A stretch of DNA of 64,000 nt from Nitratireductor kimnyeongensis (GCF_019891395.1 NZ_CP078144.1:198113-262112); one strand, 5' to 3'. Shown: positions 1-9,756, counted from the stretch's first letter. Notes: generated by a model from the sequence alone, not told the origin. A program made the numbers and translations.

Positions 1-573
1 CTGTCGCAGCATGGCCTGCAGGCGCGGATTTCCGCACAGGCCGACGAGTTCTGAATGAAATTCGTCATCGAGCTCGGACCATGCTTCGATGTCTCCGCGT
101 TTCGAGGCGCGTTCCATCTGGGTCAGGATGTCGTCCAGACGCTCATGGTCAGCCGTCGTGATGCCGCGCCGGGCCGTAAGCTGAGCTGCCTTGACCTCCA
201 GTGTCGAAAAAACCTGATAGATCTGTTCGATCTCGTCGACGGACAGCGCCTTGACGGTGATGCCGTGGCGCGGCCGCACATCCACAAGCCCATCTTCCTC
301 CAGTCGGATGAGCGCCTCCCGCACGGGTGTGCGGCTGAGTGACAGAAGGCTTGCGACTTCCGTTTCGAGAAGCGTCGTTCCCGGTGGCAGCCGGCCTTCC
401 AGAATGCGGAACTTGAGCTCGTGATAGGCACGGTCACGCGCGGGCATTTTGGCAATGCCCTGCAGGCTGGGCCGCGGGCGTGAAACTGCCTGCGCCTCAA
501 CGCTTCTGCTACCCGTTTTTCGCCTTCCGGCGCCCACCTTTCTGCGCTCGCTCGTGCTCAGCGCCCCCTCCAT
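1..573 (-). CDS. GntR-family transcriptional regulator, FCD type (3' end outside window)
   Basis: This is the N-terminal 191 codons of a GntR/FadR-type repressor read from the complement; the frame stays open to base 1, so the C-terminus is missing. The winged-helix part shows the typical order AYHELK, ILEGRLPPGT, ETEVASLL, SRTPVREALIRLEEDGLV, followed by the beginning of the all-helical FCD ligand domain (DEFHSELV). I chose the ATG at 573; an internal ATG at 449 would start just before the helix-turn-helix and cannot be excluded. It is followed upstream on the same strand by denD and a sugar-acid dehydratase, which it probably controls with a sugar acid or aldonate as ligand (inference). Confidence 0.85.
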   Translation of the reverse strand, partial: MEGALSTSERRKVGAGRRKTGSRSVEAQAVSRPRPSLQGIAKMPARDRAYHELKFRILEGRLPPGTTLLETEVASLLSLSRTPVREALIRLEEDGLVDVRPRHGITVKALSVDEIEQIYQVFSTLEVKAAQLTARRGITTADHERLDDILTQMERASKRGDIEAWSELDDEFHSELVGLCGNPRLQAMLRQ

Positions 574-702
574 TCTTGTCTGGTGCACTTTAACACCATC
601 GATGATGGTTGGCAGATATCCATTGTCATGTCCAAGTACCTGGCGCTTGTCATGCGGGTTCTTCACAGGGAAGGGCGGATGCCCGCCTGCCGGCATTGTA
701 TC

Positions 703-1698
703 TCAACGGAGGGTCTTGCGTTTCTCCTCGTCGGCGATGTGGGCGCGGATAATCGCTTCAAAATCACTGTCCGCTGTGAAACCTGCCTGCTCTGCACGCT
801 CGGTCCTGAAATCGCGCGGCCAGCCGTCAACGATGGCCGCGATCTGCGGATCGTGTTCGCGCTTGATGTGGGCAACGACTTGGTCGCCCGCAACGCTCCG
901 CAGGGCTTCGATCATTTCCGCGATGGTCACCGAAAGGCCGGGCATGGTGAGTGAGCGCCGCGCGCCAAGCTGCGCCAGGTCCATCGTGCCTGCATGCAGC
1001 AGAAAGCCAACCGCGGCATTCGGGCTCGCCACCCAGTGGCGGACATCGTCCGACACAGGCAGGACGGCGTCCTGCCCGGCGAGCGGCTCGCGGATGATGC
1101 CTGAAAAGAAGCCTGATGCGGCCTTGTTCGGTTTGCCCGGCCGCACGACAATGGTGGGCAGGCGAATGCCAATCCCGTCAACGAAGCCCTTACGGGTATA
1201 GTCGGCTAATAGAAGCTCGCCGATCGCCTTTTGGGTACCATAGCTGGTGAGCGGGGCGCGGAAGAACTCGTCGTCGATCTTTTCGGGAAACGGTGCACCG
1301 AAGACCGCGATGGATGATGTGAAAACGAGGCGTGGCCGATAGGCGTCGTTGCGATTCTCGCCGACAAGCCGGATGGCTTCGAGAAGATGGCGCGAGCCAT
1401 TCATGTTGATCCGATAGCCCTTCTCGAACGCGAGTTCGGCTTCTCCGGAGACGATGGCGGCCAGATGAAAGATAATATCGGGTTTTTGCGCGATCAGTCG
1501 CTCGACGGTTTTTTCATCAGCGACATCGCCGGCCTCTGTCTCGATCTGAATGCCGTTGGCTGGAGTGAGTGAGGCCTCGACCACGTCGAAGGCGTGGATC
1601 GTTTTGATGGCTTCGCTGCCGAGTTTTCCGTCGGTGAGCAGCCTGTCGGCAAGCCGACGACCGACCATACCGGCGGCTCCGATAATCAGGATGCGCAT
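703..1698 (-). CDS. denD: D-erythronate dehydrogenase-like NAD-dependent epimerase/dehydratase family protein
   Basis: A 331-residue short-chain, extended-SDR enzyme. The N-terminal nucleotide-binding motif GAAGMVGRRL, the LAAIVSG stretch, the SSIAVFG serine and the YGTQK catalytic Tyr-Lys pair are all visible. The sequence has the character of DenD, which oxidises D-erythronate at C2 in four-carbon acid sugar catabolism, but the exact substrate here is inferred from family resemblance. It lies 36 bases downstream of the IlvD/Edd dehydratase gene on the same strand and just before a GntR regulator, so the three probably form one sugar-acid operon. The partner kinase and decarboxylase of the known erythronate pathway are not in the window and may lie to the left. 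Confidence 0.8.
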   Translation of the reverse strand: MRILIIGAAGMVGRRLADRLLTDGKLGSEAIKTIHAFDVVEASLTPANGIQIETEAGDVADEKTVERLIAQKPDIIFHLAAIVSGEAELAFEKGYRINMNGSRHLLEAIRLVGENRNDAYRPRLVFTSSIAVFGAPFPEKIDDEFFRAPLTSYGTQKAIGELLLADYTRKGFVDGIGIRLPTIVVRPGKPNKAASGFFSGIIREPLAGQDAVLPVSDDVRHWVASPNAAVGFLLHAGTMDLAQLGARRSLTMPGLSVTIAEMIEALRSVAGDQVVAHIKREHDPQIAAIVDGWPRDFRTERAEQAGFTADSDFEAIIRAHIADEEKRKTLR

Positions 1699-1734
1699 GC
1701 GGTTCTCCTCCCTGTGGTGTTTTCCGCATTGTCT

Positions 1735-3552
1735 TCAGTGATTGTCGCGCGGGACGCGTGGCATGGTTCCATCCTTTCCGCCCTGGGCGAGCCGCTGGTA
1801 GTTGACGGCGGGTTCCAGGACCATGCCTGCCTCTAGCTGTGCGACCATCCCGCGTTGAATTTCCTGCCAGGGTGTCTGGTGCGCGGGATAGGCGTATCCG
1901 CCTGCTTTCTCCAGCTCGGAGCGGCGCTGGTTTATCTCCTCCTCGGAAACCAGGATGTTGGCGGTGCAATTCCTGAGATCGATGCGCACGCGGTCGCCGG
2001 TTCTGAGGATTGCGAGCCCGCCATTGGCAGCGGCTTCCGGTGAGGCATTGAGGATCGACGGCGAGCCCGACGTTCCCGACTGGCGACCGTCGCCGATGCA
2101 GGGCAGGGAGGTGACTCCCCGCTTGATGAGGTAATCGGGCGCGCGCATGTTCACAACTTCCGCCGCACCCGGATAGCCGATGGGGCCGGCTCCGCGCATG
2201 AAGAGAATGCTCTCTTCATCGATGGCGAGCGCCGGATCGTCGATCCGTGCGTGGTAGTCTTCAGGGCCGTCGAACACGATGGCGCGGCCCTCGAAGGCCA
2301 TGGGGTCTTCGGGATTCGAGAGATAGCGAGCACGGAACTCTTCCGAAATGACAGAGAGCTTCATGATGGCGGAATCGAACAGATTGCCCTTCAGCACACG
2401 GAAGCCCGCATTCTCCTTGAGCGGTTTTCCAAAGGGTCGGATCACCTTCTCATCGGCGATCGCGGCATCTCGGCAGTTTTCACCGATGCTCCTGCCGTTC
2501 ACCGTCAACACACCCTCGTTGATAAGTCCGGCAGACATGAGCTGATTGACCACCGCCGGCACACCGCCGGCATGATAATAATCCTCACCCAGATACTCGC
2601 CTGCGGGCTGCAGGTTCACGAGAAGAGGAATGCTTTCTCCGTAGGTCTGCCAGTCGTCGATCGAAAGCTCGACGCCCAGATGCCGCGCAATGGCTGTGAG
2701 ATGGATGGGGGCGTTTGTGGAGCCGCCAATGGCCGAGTTGACGCGGATCGCATTAATGAAGGCGTCGCGGGTCATCACGTCGCTGGGTTTGATGTCTTCA
2801 TGCACCATGTCGACGATACGCAGGCCGGTGCGCCAGGCCATTTCCTGCCGATCGCGATAGGGCGCGGGGATCGCGGCGGAACCGGGCAACTGCATGCCAA
2901 GCGCCTCGGCGAGCGAGTTCATGGTGGTGGCTGTACCCATCGTGTTGCAATAGCCGGTGGAAGGGGCGGAGGAGGCCACGAGCCTCACGAACCCTTCATA
3001 GTCGATCTCGCCGGCAGCCATCATCTCGCGTGCTTTCCAGACTACGGTGCCCGAGCCCGTGCGCTCGCCTCGGAACCAGCCATTGAGCATGGGCCCGACC
3101 GACAGCGCGATGGCCGGAATGTTGACAGTCGCAGCCGCCATGAGTAGCGCCGGTGTGGTCTTGTCGCAGCCAATCGTGAGCACAACGCCGTCGAGCGGAT
3201 AGCCGTAGAGAATTTCGACAAGGCTGAGATAGGCAAGGTTACGGTCGAGCGAGGCAGTGGGGCGTTTGCCCGTTTCCTGGATGGGATGCACCGGAAACTC
3301 GATGGCAATGCCACCGGCTTCGCGGATGCCTTCGCGCAGGCGTTTGGCCAGCTCCAGATGATGCCGGTTGCAGGGCGAAAGATCCGAACCCGTCTGGGCA
3401 ATCCCGATAATGGGTTTGCCTGATTGGAGCTCTTCCTGCGAGAGCCCGAAATTCAGGTAGCGTTCCAGATAAAGCGCTGTCATATCCGGATTGCCCGCAT
3501 TGTCGAACCACGCGCGCGAGCGCAGTGCGGGGGCTTTTGGTTTCTCGGTCAT
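1735..3552 (-). CDS. IlvD/Edd-family sugar-acid dehydratase (arabinonate/xylonate type)
   Basis: A 605-residue member of the dihydroxyacid dehydratase/6-phosphogluconate dehydratase superfamily. Three cysteines sit where the iron-sulfur cluster ligands are expected: Cys61 in SDLSPC, Cys129 in TIGCDKT and Cys202 in STGYCNT. The NSAIGGSTN stretch and the C-terminal [16 protein letters not shown] motif are also present. The length and the EFPVHPIQE segment match the L-arabinonate/D-xylonate dehydratase branch rather than IlvD itself. The start is the ATG at 3552. It is the first gene of a probable operon with denD and the GntR regulator. The true substrate (a C4, C5 or C6 aldonate) cannot be decided from sequence alone. 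Confidence 0.85.
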   Translation of the reverse strand: MTEKPKAPALRSRAWFDNAGNPDMTALYLERYLNFGLSQEELQSGKPIIGIAQTGSDLSPCNRHHLELAKRLREGIREAGGIAIEFPVHPIQETGKRPTASLDRNLAYLSLVEILYGYPLDGVVLTIGCDKTTPALLMAAATVNIPAIALSVGPMLNGWFRGERTGSGTVVWKAREMMAAGEIDYEGFVRLVASSAPSTGYCNTMGTATTMNSLAEALGMQLPGSAAIPAPYRDRQEMAWRTGLRIVDMVHEDIKPSDVMTRDAFINAIRVNSAIGGSTNAPIHLTAIARHLGVELSIDDWQTYGESIPLLVNLQPAGEYLGEDYYHAGGVPAVVNQLMSAGLINEGVLTVNGRSIGENCRDAAIADEKVIRPFGKPLKENAGFRVLKGNLFDSAIMKLSVISEEFRARYLSNPEDPMAFEGRAIVFDGPEDYHARIDDPALAIDEESILFMRGAGPIGYPGAAEVVNMRAPDYLIKRGVTSLPCIGDGRQSGTSGSPSILNASPEAAANGGLAILRTGDRVRIDLRNCTANILVSEEEINQRRSELEKAGGYAYPAHQTPWQEIQRGMVAQLEAGMVLEPAVNYQRLAQGGKDGTMPRVPRDNH

Positions 3553-3901
3553 GTCGTCTCCGGATACTTAAAGAACAATCACATTTTAGCTTTTGACGTC
3601 ATAATGTATACACAAAATGTTTTCCAGCTTCCATTTTTGTTTCGCCAGCGGGGTGGTTTCCGCGTCAATAATTTGGCAAAAATCCATGGAAAACATCATT
3701 TTCGAACGCTGTTTCCCTCCCCAGGTTTCGCGCCCCGGTAGCAGTGGTAGATGCTGTATCATTTATGGATACGTCGTGCGGCTTTAGAAGCGAGCTGGTT
3801 TCGATGAGGGTCCAGGCCGGCCACTGCCCAATGAAACCCGAAATCCATCAATGGAACGCGGTTGCGGACCGGCGTTCAGTTCCTATTGATTAGACAGATG
3901 C
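3553..3901. other. 349-base intergenic region upstream of the dehydratase operon
   Basis: No convincing gene is seen here. The dehydratase-proximal half is AT-rich and holds the TGTATACA palindrome listed separately. Further left-to-right there is a GTATC-N7-GATAC inverted repeat at 3756-3772. The GGDEF/EAL gene ends at 3902 on the same strand, so this stretch must contain its transcription end, but I see no strong T-tailed hairpin. Confidence 0.5.
3605..3612. promoter_or_regulatory. Candidate GntR operator (TGTATACA palindrome)
   Basis: A perfect 8-base palindrome, TGTATACA, lies 53 bases upstream of the dehydratase start in an AT-rich stretch. FadR/FCD-type GntR repressors commonly bind short palindromes centred on GT-N-AC, and a GntR gene closes this same operon. 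This is inference from placement and shape only. Confidence 0.35.
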
Positions 3902-5509
3902 TCAGGGATGCTGCCTTGGCGAGCGGCTTCCTGCAATGCGGGTGGGAGTGTGGGTGCGGGCCGCTTCCGGTTGGCGCGCCGGCGGAAGTGCTTCGTCTTC
4001 GAGCACGAACTCTTCAAGCGCGAAGGGCTTGCTGAAGTAATAGCCCTGCCCGATCCTGATCGCGGTATTCTGCCTCAGATAGTCCACCTCTTCGCGGGTT
4101 TCGACGCCCTCGATGACGAGAGCCATGCCGAGCGCGCGTCCGAGCGATTCGATGGCCTTGAGTACACTTTGGCTGCGTGGTCTCTGATGGACGTTCTGCA
4201 CGAACGACCGATCGATCTTCAACTCGTCTGCTGTCACGGCAGCCAGCGCGGAGAGGGATGAATATCCAACGCCGAAATCATCAATCGAGACCTTCACACC
4301 CGCCTCTCGTACCATGGGCATGATGTTTTTGCTCAGAAGGTCACCATTCAGAAACGCCTCTTCGGTGATCTCGAGGATGAAGCGCTGCGGCCGGTGATAG
4401 GACGTGAGTTGCCTGAGTAACTTGCTCATGAACTCGGGATTGGTCGACTGATGCGCCGTGATGTTAAGACTGATTGATGTGCCGGGAGAGAAAACGGAAT
4501 CAATCTGCGGAAGCGATGACATCACCTCATCAACAACATGCTCGGCGACGGCATCGATGATTCCGGCGTCGGTGGCGAGATTGACGAAATCGCCCAACAC
4601 GCGCAGCTGACCGTCGTCATCTCTCCAGCGCAGCAATGTCTCGACGCTGACAACGCCATTGGTATGGATGTCGACTTTCGGTTGGTAGGCACAGCAAAGT
4701 TTGCGGTCTCTCAATGCGGTGCGCAGGCGCTGTTCAACTGACATGTCGCCATGGACGTTGCCCACTGCCTTCTCGGGCTTGTAACCAACCCTTCCCTTTG
4801 ATTCGGATTTGGCGCCGCGCAACGCTTGATCCGCCGCGACCAGTAATTCTTCAAAATTGCTCCCGTCCTTGGCAAACATGCTGATGCCGATGGAAGCAGA
4901 AGAAAAGGTTTCGACCCCTTTGACCTGGAAAGGCTCCTTGGACCGATTGAGGATCGTGTTCGCGTATTCCGTCAGGTCGAAATCTGAGAGGTCGGTCACA
5001 AACACACAGAACATGCCGTTTGCGAGATAACCAAGAATATCGGAACGTCGAACACAGGCAGCGAGGCGTTCGGCAAATGCAGCGATGAGCCCATCGGCAA
5101 AAGCTGCACCATAATAATCGTTGGTTCGGCCGAGACCATCGAGGTCAATCAACATGAGGGCAGACTCGGCATCGGACTGGCCCTGAAGCTCCGCACCGAT
5201 TGTGCGTGCCAGAAGCGTTTTGTTTGGAAGACCGGTCAATTCGTCAAAAAAGGCCAGCCTGAAAATCTCTTCATCGACTGGAGGCTTCGGTTCCAGCTCT
5301 AGCCAAAAGCTGCAGGTAAAGGTCCGGCCCCCTGTTTCTGACACAAAGCGTAGCTCGCGCATGCTTTGCGTATCGAGCGAGGGGGAGCACAGATTGCCCT
5401 GCTGATTGCTGTAAACGCGTTGGCCGTTTGGGTCGGCAATGGTCAGGCCGAAGGGAGCCTGTTCGAGTATCGCCTCGAGATCGACGCCTGCCGGGCGGCC
5501 CGAATTCAT
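3902..5509 (-). CDS. PAS-like/GGDEF/EAL protein with degenerate GGDEF motif
   Basis: A 535-residue cyclic-di-GMP protein without obvious membrane segments. Residues about 10-75 look like a short PAS-like sensor (ILEQAPFGLTIAD). Residues 85-240 are the GGDEF domain (FFDELTGLPNK), but the signature position reads ANGMF at about 163-167, so cyclase activity is unlikely. Residues 255-510 are the EAL domain; the motif is ETL at 290-292 and keeps the metal-binding Glu. The other catalytic positions look intact: LNITAHQ, EITEEAF, IDDFGVGYSSL, LKIDRSFV, IEGVET. It is therefore probably a phosphodiesterase. It starts 5 bases after the HerA-like ATPase gene ends, so the two are likely cotranscribed. 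Confidence 0.88.
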   Translation of the reverse strand: MNSGRPAGVDLEAILEQAPFGLTIADPNGQRVYSNQQGNLCSPSLDTQSMRELRFVSETGGRTFTCSFWLELEPKPPVDEEIFRLAFFDELTGLPNKTLLARTIGAELQGQSDAESALMLIDLDGLGRTNDYYGAAFADGLIAAFAERLAACVRRSDILGYLANGMFCVFVTDLSDFDLTEYANTILNRSKEPFQVKGVETFSSASIGISMFAKDGSNFEELLVAADQALRGAKSESKGRVGYKPEKAVGNVHGDMSVEQRLRTALRDRKLCCAYQPKVDIHTNGVVSVETLLRWRDDDGQLRVLGDFVNLATDAGIIDAVAEHVVDEVMSSLPQIDSVFSPGTSISLNITAHQSTNPEFMSKLLRQLTSYHRPQRFILEITEEAFLNGDLLSKNIMPMVREAGVKVSIDDFGVGYSSLSALAAVTADELKIDRSFVQNVHQRPRSQSVLKAIESLGRALGMALVIEGVETREEVDYLRQNTAIRIGQGYYFSKPFALEEFVLEDEALPPARQPEAARTHTPTRIAGSRSPRQHP

Positions 5510-5514
5510 TGTGA

Positions 5515-7323
5515 CTACCTGTTTAGATATTCACGCCGCGCCAGTTGAAGAGCCTTCGAGATCTTGTCCTCTGCGGCTTCTGCGGGCGTGGGGTTGCGAC
5601 GGAGCGTGTGTGTTTCGGCGACAATGGATGGCGCGGCTTCCGGTGGAGCCTCAGTCTGAGCCTGGCTCATGATAGAGCCGCGCCAGCGTTCGACGACCGC
5701 ATGAACGAACTCGCGTCGCGAACCGGGATTGAGATCTTTTGGAAGCGCCGCCGCGGCCTCACTTCTGGGAAGAAGCTCTTCAGACAGCCGATTGAAGACG
5801 AACTGAACGGGAAGTGGCATACCCTCTCCGAAACCGATCACTTCCCCGGTTCCGAGTGAAGGAACGAAGTCCACCAGATTTGCGGTCGCGTCAGACACAG
5901 CTGACTTCAGCAGCGCCTGATCGCGGTCATTCGCCATGCGCATCGCGAAGAGTGTGTTGCATTGCGAGATGATGGTTGCATCGAGTTCTGCAGGCCGCTG
6001 GGTCACCAGGCCGAGATAGACACCATATTTGCGGCCCTCCTTGGCAATACGCGAAAGCGCGTTCTTGCTCGGAAGGAAGCCGACGCTTGGATCGGCAGCC
6101 GCGAAGCGGTGCGCTTCCTCACAGACAAGCAGCAGCGGCATGGCGCCATCGCTCCACATGCCAAAATCGAAGGCGAGCCTTGAGATAACGCACACGACGG
6201 CGTCCACGACCTCGATCGGCAGGCTGGCAAGCTGTATCACTGTGACAGGCCGGCCATTTGCCTCGAGGCGGAAAAGCTCGGTCAGGATCGTTACCATCGT
6301 ATCGCCGCCGACCGTTGCGTTGGCGAACATGAAGGCGTAACGCGGGTCGTTCTTGAGCGTTTCGATGCGCCCAATCAATCGGTGATGCGTCATGCGCGAA
6401 GAGCGGTTTTCCAGCTTGCCCATACGCTCATCGATCAGCGCTAGAAGGTCCTGCATCAGATACGGAACCGGTGTGTCGGCAGTGAAACCAGACTGCCGCG
6501 GCTCCACTTTCCGCAATGCGCTTGCCCGCTCCATGCTGTGACGGCGATTTAGATACTGGGTCTTCGCAAGCGGTATGAGTTCGGAGAGAATGTCCTGCTC
6601 TGCCGGAACGGGTGGCTTGCCCGCGTACAGGACGTCCGAAAATTCTTCGAAGTTGAAAAGCCAGAAAGGCAGGCGCAGGTTTTTTGCACCAATGAGATTA
6701 GCCTCGTTTCCAAAAACGCTGCCATATTCATTGTGGTGATCAAGGATCAGCACGCGTAATTCGCGCCAGGTTTTGATTACCTGTCGAAGGATGACGGCAA
6801 GCCCGCTGGATTTGCCGACGCCGGTGGATCCCAGCACCGCGAAATGCTTTGTGACGAGATTTTCGACATCTACATAGGCGGGAACAGTGGTGTCGTTGTG
6901 CAATCGCCCGATCTCGGCAAAGGTCGTCTTGTCTCCACGGAAGATCAGCCGCAGCTGCTCGCTGCTTATGATGCGGGCCCGGTCGCGGATGGCGGGATAT
7001 GCTCCAACGCCTCTTCGAAAGCGCTGCCGGCCTGTTTCGTCTCGGGAGATTTCACCCACCAGGTCGACGCGGGCGATCGCTCTCGGTTCTGGGCTGGAGT
7101 CTGCCTGAGCAGTTTTCAACGAGACTTCGGTGACCACGCCCAAGAGTTCACGTGCGCCAGCGGCGATCGCCAAGAACTTCCCAACCGTTGTGCGAAGTTC
7201 TTCGGTCGTCCCGATGATCGGAAGCTCGATATATGCTTCGGATCCTTTGACCGAGCATACATGGCAGCCCGATTCATTCTGTCCGGATACCGCACTTGCA
7301 AAACCGTTTGAGCGCTCAACCAT
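5515..7323 (-). CDS. HerA-like (FtsK/HerA superfamily) ATPase
   Basis: About 602 residues. An N-terminal HAS-barrel-like part (about 20-140) precedes an ATPase core with Walker A GSTGVGKSSG and Walker B LLLVCEEAHRF. Further core motifs are the RIAKEGRKYGVYLGLVTQRP segment and SQCNTLFAMRM. Bacterial HerA-type proteins are hexameric DNA translocases, often paired with a nuclease (NurA) or a Sir2 partner; no such partner is next to this gene. I chose the ATG at 7323 because AGGAAC lies just upstream; an in-frame ATG at 7395 has no visible ribosome binding site. The C-terminal 50 residues are alanine/glutamate-rich and poorly conserved in character. Confidence 0.8.
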   Translation of the reverse strand: MVERSNGFASAVSGQNESGCHVCSVKGSEAYIELPIIGTTEELRTTVGKFLAIAAGARELLGVVTEVSLKTAQADSSPEPRAIARVDLVGEISRDETGRQRFRRGVGAYPAIRDRARIISSEQLRLIFRGDKTTFAEIGRLHNDTTVPAYVDVENLVTKHFAVLGSTGVGKSSGLAVILRQVIKTWRELRVLILDHHNEYGSVFGNEANLIGAKNLRLPFWLFNFEEFSDVLYAGKPPVPAEQDILSELIPLAKTQYLNRRHSMERASALRKVEPRQSGFTADTPVPYLMQDLLALIDERMGKLENRSSRMTHHRLIGRIETLKNDPRYAFMFANATVGGDTMVTILTELFRLEANGRPVTVIQLASLPIEVVDAVVCVISRLAFDFGMWSDGAMPLLLVCEEAHRFAAADPSVGFLPSKNALSRIAKEGRKYGVYLGLVTQRPAELDATIISQCNTLFAMRMANDRDQALLKSAVSDATANLVDFVPSLGTGEVIGFGEGMPLPVQFVFNRLSEELLPRSEAAAALPKDLNPGSRREFVHAVVERWRGSIMSQAQTEAPPEAAPSIVAETHTLRRNPTPAEAAEDKISKALQLARREYLNR

Positions 7324-7545
7324 CGTGCCTTGTTCCTGCAACCTATCGGAATTGTGCTTCTTTGAAGTCGCGTAGAACGAGAGTTTGCCACGCATTTCAT
7401 AATTATTGCGTTAAGAAGCCGGCTTTTCTGACTGAATTCCTCACGGAGCGACGGAATAAATTTCCTCGCTTGCACGTCTTTGGGGTGAAGCATGCCGTCA
7501 GGCGTGTCCGCCAGCCAATAGTGCCAGCGCAGAGGGAGGAACCAG

Positions 7546-8826
7546 ATGACGCGCATTGCCGAAACGACCAGAGCGCACAGCGAAGCAGCACCTGTCGACG
7601 AGGAATCAGCCGGTGTGGTTCATTCAGGGCGACGCAATTTCTTGAAGAATACTGGCCTTGCCACCATGGCAGCGATGGTTGGTGCCTCGATACCTTTTCA
7701 CCGGAACATGCCTGCAGGGCTTTTGCCGGCCGCGTTTGCCCAAGTCACCGACGCGTTGGCCGGAAAGGACGGTCTCACGCTTCTCAACGATCGCCCGGTC
7801 AATGCCGAGACGCCGGCTGAACTGCTTGATGATGCGGTGACGCCGACAAGCCGGCATTTCATTCGCAACAATGGCATTCCGCCTGAGGATGTGGACCCGG
7901 AAAGCTGGACGCTGACGATCGACGGTTTCGTTGACAACAAGCTGGAGCTTTCCATCGCCGATCTGCGCGAGCAGTTTGAAGTGGTTACGCTGCAACTGAC
8001 GCTGGAATGCGGCGGCAACGGACGCAGCGCCTTCAACCCGCCGGCGAAGGGCAACCAATGGACTCATGGTGCCGTGGCCTGCTCGGAATGGACGGGTGTG
8101 CGGCTGAAGGATGTTCTGAAAAAGGCGGGCGTTCAGTCGAATGTGGTCTACACCGCCCATTATGGCGCCGATGGCCACCTTTCAGGCAATCCCGACAAGT
8201 TGCCGATATCGCGAGGCTTGCCAATCGACAAGGCGATGACCGACAACATTCTCATTGCCTTCGAGATGAATGGCGAGGCCTTGCACCCGATGAACGGTGC
8301 GCCGCTACGCCTGGTGGTCCCCGGCTGGCCGGCCTCGACCGCCCAGAAATGGCTGACGCGGATCGAACTGCGCGACCAGATGCATGACGGCCCCAAGATG
8401 ACCGGTACCTCCTACCGCGTGCCGGCCTACCCGGTGGCGCCCGGGCAGGATGTTCCGGAAGAGGATTTCGTCATCATCGAGCGCATGCCGGTGAAATCTC
8501 TGGTTACCTTTCCGGCCAACGGTTCCGACATCGGCATGGAAACGGACGTGCGGGGTCATGCATGGTCAGGTGATCGGTCCATCAGCAAGCTCGACATTTC
8601 CATTGATTTCGGCACGACCTGGCAGACGGTGGAACTGGACGCTCCGGTCAATGACGGGGCCTGGCAAAACTGGCGCACCAAAGTCAAATTCCCGCAGGCC
8701 GGCTACTATGAAATCTGGGCGCGCGCGACGGACAGCGAAGGCGACATGCAGCCTTTTGCGATCGCCTGGAACCCCAAGGGCTATCTGAACAACACCATGC
8801 ACCGCGTTGGTGTACGCGCCAGCTGA
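7546..8826 (+). CDS. sorA: Tat-exported sulfite dehydrogenase (sulfite oxidase family molybdoprotein)
   Basis: A 426-residue periplasmic molybdenum enzyme that should oxidise sulfite to sulfate. A twin-arginine signal (SGRRNFLKNTG, Arg29-Arg30) starts the protein. The molybdopterin fold contains LTLECGGNGR, with Cys155 as the expected Mo ligand, then NGAPLRLVVPGWPA. The C-terminal dimerisation domain follows (about residue 305 onward). A GGGAGGAAC ribosome binding site precedes the ATG. The next gene encodes a diheme cytochrome c that would take the electrons. SoxC of the Sox system is closely related; the nearby ECF sigma factor and the absence of other sox genes favour a SorA/SorT role. Confidence 0.88.
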   Translation: MTRIAETTRAHSEAAPVDEESAGVVHSGRRNFLKNTGLATMAAMVGASIPFHRNMPAGLLPAAFAQVTDALAGKDGLTLLNDRPVNAETPAELLDDAVTPTSRHFIRNNGIPPEDVDPESWTLTIDGFVDNKLELSIADLREQFEVVTLQLTLECGGNGRSAFNPPAKGNQWTHGAVACSEWTGVRLKDVLKKAGVQSNVVYTAHYGADGHLSGNPDKLPISRGLPIDKAMTDNILIAFEMNGEALHPMNGAPLRLVVPGWPASTAQKWLTRIELRDQMHDGPKMTGTSYRVPAYPVAPGQDVPEEDFVIIERMPVKSLVTFPANGSDIGMETDVRGHAWSGDRSISKLDISIDFGTTWQTVELDAPVNDGAWQNWRTKVKFPQAGYYEIWARATDSEGDMQPFAIAWNPKGYLNNTMHRVGVRAS

Positions 8827-8912
8827 TCGCATAGCGCCAGACATTCAATCATCTGGAAACCGTGAGGCGGCGAATGCCGCTTCACGCAACCATTTTCATG
8901 GAGAATTGAAGA

Positions 8913-9653
8913 ATGAACCTTGCTCGCGTTCGGCTGGGCCTTGTCGCATTTTCTCTTTTTGCCTCAGCACCCGCATTTGCGGATGCCCAGGCCTCGCTGG
9001 CCAATGCTGATATTGGCAAAGGAGAAAAGATCTTCAAACGTTGCGTCGCGTGCCACACGATTGAAAAGGCCGGAAAAAACAAGCTCGGCCCCAATCTCTA
9101 CGGCATCGTGGGAAAACCGGTGGCGCAAGCCGAGGGCTATGCCTATTCCCCGGCGATGAAGGCCTATGGCGGGGAATGGACAGTTGAACGGCTGGATGCC
9201 TATCTGCTTCAGCCGCGCACGGCGGTGAAGGGCACCAAAATGGCGTTTGCCGGCCTGAAGAAGGAAGAGGATCGCCTCAACCTGATCGCTTATCTCAACA
9301 CATTCTCCGAAGTGCCGGTTGGGTTTGGTGCTGCGATGGAAGAGACCGCCTCGGCCGAGCAGACAGCGAGCGCGGAGTCGGCGAAGAATGACGTTCAGGA
9401 GATCGAAGGTGATTTCGGGCGTCTCAAGGTTGCGCCGGGGGTCGACACGATATTTTATGCCTGCACGGCCTGCCACTCGGAGATGATCATTGCGCAGCAG
9501 GGGCTTACCCGTGAGGGCTGGGACGAGATGCTTGATTGGATGATCGATGAGCAGGGCATGGACGACATTCCAGAGCCGGACCGCAACGATATTCTGGACT
9601 ATCTCTCAACGCACTATAATGAAGATCGTCCCAACTTCCCCAACCCAAACTAG
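8913..9653 (+). CDS. Diheme cytochrome c, probable electron acceptor of the sulfite dehydrogenase
   Basis: A 246-residue exported cytochrome with a signal peptide ending near APAFA. The first domain is of the c550/c2 class with heme site CVACH at 44-48 and a probable Met110 axial ligand in GTKMAF. A Glu/Ala-rich linker (about 140-165) leads to a second heme site, CTACH at 184-188, in a domain resembling SorB-type sulfite dehydrogenase cytochromes. Characterised SorB/SorU proteins carry one heme, so this looks like a fusion of two cytochrome modules, or a SoxD-like arrangement. It lies 86 bases after the molybdoenzyme gene and is probably cotranscribed. Confidence 0.85.
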   Translation: MNLARVRLGLVAFSLFASAPAFADAQASLANADIGKGEKIFKRCVACHTIEKAGKNKLGPNLYGIVGKPVAQAEGYAYSPAMKAYGGEWTVERLDAYLLQPRTAVKGTKMAFAGLKKEEDRLNLIAYLNTFSEVPVGFGAAMEETASAEQTASAESAKNDVQEIEGDFGRLKVAPGVDTIFYACTACHSEMIIAQQGLTREGWDEMLDWMIDEQGMDDIPEPDRNDILDYLSTHYNEDRPNFPNPN

Positions 9654-9756
9654 GGCTTGTTGGCAGCGAGCGTTTCAACCGGCCAGGGTGAAACGGTGTG
9701 GGGCTCGCTTTCACGCATTGCCGGACCGATGGGCGTTCCTCTCTCCCCGGGGTGTC

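Noticed and set aside
7453..7480. An ECF-type promoter (GGAAT...CGTC) upstream of the sulfite dehydrogenase gene
   Set aside because: The spacer of 19 bases is too long and no matching element is found upstream of the sigma gene itself.
9671..9695. A terminator between the cytochrome gene and the anti-sigma gene
   Set aside because: The CGTTTCA/TGAAACG repeat has an 11-base loop and no T-run; it is too weak to list as a feature.
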